The notes under the pieces were generated by a model, which was not told where the DNA came from, did not search any database, and saw nothing but the letters and a program-made list of their open reading frames with translations. Both the position numbers and the translations under genes were made by a program. Below are positions 5,366 through 6,237 of a stretch of DNA of 6,237 nucleotides, piece after piece (the first letter of the stretch is position 1; the number at the start of each line of letters is the position of its first letter). This DNA is from an uncultured Ruminococcus sp. (GTDB lineage: Bacteria; Bacillota; Clostridia; Oscillospirales; CAG-272). The stretch spans positions 1 to 6,237 of the forward strand of contig CADBPA010000220.1 of the NCBI GenBank assembly GCA_902796505.1. The letters are read 5' to 3'.

Positions 5366-6237
5366 CAGAAGAGCGATTGGAGCAGGGAGGTGTCGCTCGT
5401 ATAGCGAAGCACGTCTCCGCGGCTCAGCGAATAGCCCTCCGCCGCCGTTACGGCGGCGTCGGTGCCGGTGGAAAGGGTGATCTTGATATATACGCGAGAT
5501 TCCTTGTTGTCCGTCCCCACGCGGATGACGTAGGGGTTTTTCGCGTCGTCGTAATAGATGCACTTGGTGGCGACGATCAGCGTGTCGGCAATGACCGTCT
5601 TCTGCGCGGTGACGGTGACCGAATAGCCGCTCAGCAGCTCGTCATCCGAAAGATTATCCGAAAGATCGACGCCGAGATAGCGGACGGTGGTGTCGGTCAG
5701 GAAGTTGTCGTAGTAGCTGTAATCGCCTTTTGCGATCTGACTGCCGCCTTCTTCTTCGGAAGCGACCTCGGTCACCTGCGGGAAGATCAGGCGCGCCGTT
5801 ACGCGGAAATAGGAAACGCCGGAGGAATTGCTCGGCGATCCGACGCCAACGATCTCCGCGAGGACCTTGCGGCCGTTCAGCGCGTTGATGCCGACCGAGG
5901 CGTATACCCGCTCGTCGTTCTGCATACGACTGTGAATATAGGTGATATCGTATTCGCTCAGAGTGAAGGCGGTATACCATTCCTTGACGCCGAGCGACAT
6001 CAGATTTTCCGCAGGCAGGATGCGGTCGCCTTCTTCAAGAGAGATTCCCGATACCGTGTAATCGAGTTTATCCGCATAGGTGATCTTTTCCAGTACGGCT
6101 TGCGAGAGATCGCCGGTGCCGATCTCAATGGGGTTTTCGGCGTCTTCGACCAGATAACCGCCGAGGAGCGTGGAGAGCTTTGCCACGGCGATCTTCGATC
6201 CGGAAAGCTTCAGCAGGTCGGTTTTCAGATACTCCAG
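5365..6237 (-). CDS. HlyD/MacA-like membrane-fusion (adaptor) protein, C-terminal part
   Basis: The frame is open at the window edge, so only the last 290 residues are seen and the signal anchor and most of the coiled-coil/lipoyl region lie outside. A GTG at 6186 is not taken as the start because the frame continues upstream. Visible residues about 60-82 (TVSGISLEEGDRILPAENL) resemble the second half of a lipoyl domain. Residues about 84-155 (SEYDITYI, then LNGRKVLAEIVGVGS and VSYFRVTARLIF) resemble the adaptor beta-barrel. Residues about 203-282 (GYSVTVTAQKTVIADTLIV, then LSRGDVLRY) resemble the membrane-proximal domain. Between the last two is an acidic insertion (about 156-200). Family membership rests on pattern and on the ATPase and permease directly downstream; individual conserved residues are few. 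Confidence 0.75.
   Translation of the reverse strand: MEYLKTDLLKLSGSKIAVAKLSTLLGGYLVEDAENPIEIGTGDLSQAVLEKITYADKLDYTVSGISLEEGDRILPAENLMSLGVKEWYTAFTLSEYDITYIHSRMQNDERVYASVGINALNGRKVLAEIVGVGSPSNSSGVSYFRVTARLIFPQVTEVASEEEGGSQIAKGDYSYYDNFLTDTTVRYLGVDLSDNLSDDELLSGYSVTVTAQKTVIADTLIVATKCIYYDDAKNPYVIRVGTDNKESRVYIKITLSTGTDAAVTAAEGYSLSRGDVLRYTSDTSLLQSLF
5440..5458. repeat. Perfect GC inverted repeat inside the adaptor gene
   Basis: CGCCGCCG (5440-5447) and CGGCGGCG (5451-5458) form an 8-bp perfect inverted repeat around a 3-nt centre, about 70 nt before the adaptor stop. It encodes part of DAAVTAAEG, so it may simply reflect GCC/GCG alanine codons. No T-run follows on either strand, so it is not an intrinsic terminator. 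Confidence 0.7.
5644..5667. repeat. 12-bp tandem direct repeat in the adaptor gene
   Basis: ATCCGAAAGATT is followed directly by ATCCGAAAGATC, two 12-bp units differing at the last base. In the adaptor frame they encode the doubled LSD-type peptide within DLSDNLSDDELL, at the end of the acidic insertion. The unit length is a multiple of three, so gain or loss would not break the frame. Confidence 0.75.

Noticed and set aside
1..6237. CRISPR array, tRNA, insertion sequence or other mobile element
   Set aside because: No regularly spaced repeats, no tRNA cloverleaf, no transposase or terminal inverted repeats seen; coding sequence fills nearly the whole window.

Overview
The window carries six protein genes, all transcribed from the minus strand, so biological order runs from high to low coordinates. 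The DNA is GC-rich by eye, with AT-rich sequence confined to intergenic control regions. Most starts have strong AGGAGG-type Shine-Dalgarno sites, and the one clear promoter is a textbook sigma-A/sigma-70 promoter. The order tig-clpP-clpX and the style of the ClpP and trigger factor sequences suggest a GC-rich member of the Clostridia (Bacillota), perhaps an uncultured gut-type lineage. That taxonomic placement is inference, not proof.

Region 1 (6237 to 3346) is a MacA/MacB-type efflux or export cassette. It holds the C-terminal part of a HlyD/MacA-like membrane-fusion (adaptor) protein cut by the window edge, an ABC ATPase of the MacB/LolD type, and a FtsX/MacB-type permease. The three reading frames overlap (1 nt, then 8 nt), so they are almost certainly one translationally coupled operon. 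The adaptor would span the cell envelope, the ATPase would power the system, and the permease would couple the two. The substrate cannot be read from the sequence.

Region 2 (3345 to 3186) is a short AT-tract-rich intergenic region. It holds at most a weak terminator for the transporter operon, a series of A/T tracts spaced near one helical turn, and a strong promoter for trigger factor (TTGACA, 17 bp, TAAAAT).

Region 3 (3185 to 1) is a proteostasis operon: trigger factor (tig), the ClpP peptidase and the ClpX unfoldase (3' end cut by the window). Trigger factor folds nascent chains at the ribosome exit; ClpX recognises and unfolds substrates and feeds them to ClpP. A well-formed intrinsic terminator lies between tig and clpP, only 27 nt before the clpP start codon and with no convincing promoter after it. 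It probably acts as a partial terminator that makes more chaperone than protease.

I see no mobile element, CRISPR array, tRNA or rRNA, and no evidence of a wholly new system. The points most worth a second look are the lysine-rich tail on trigger factor, the tig/clpP terminator, the phased A/T tracts upstream of the tig promoter, and lineage-type insertions in ClpX and in the adaptor protein.
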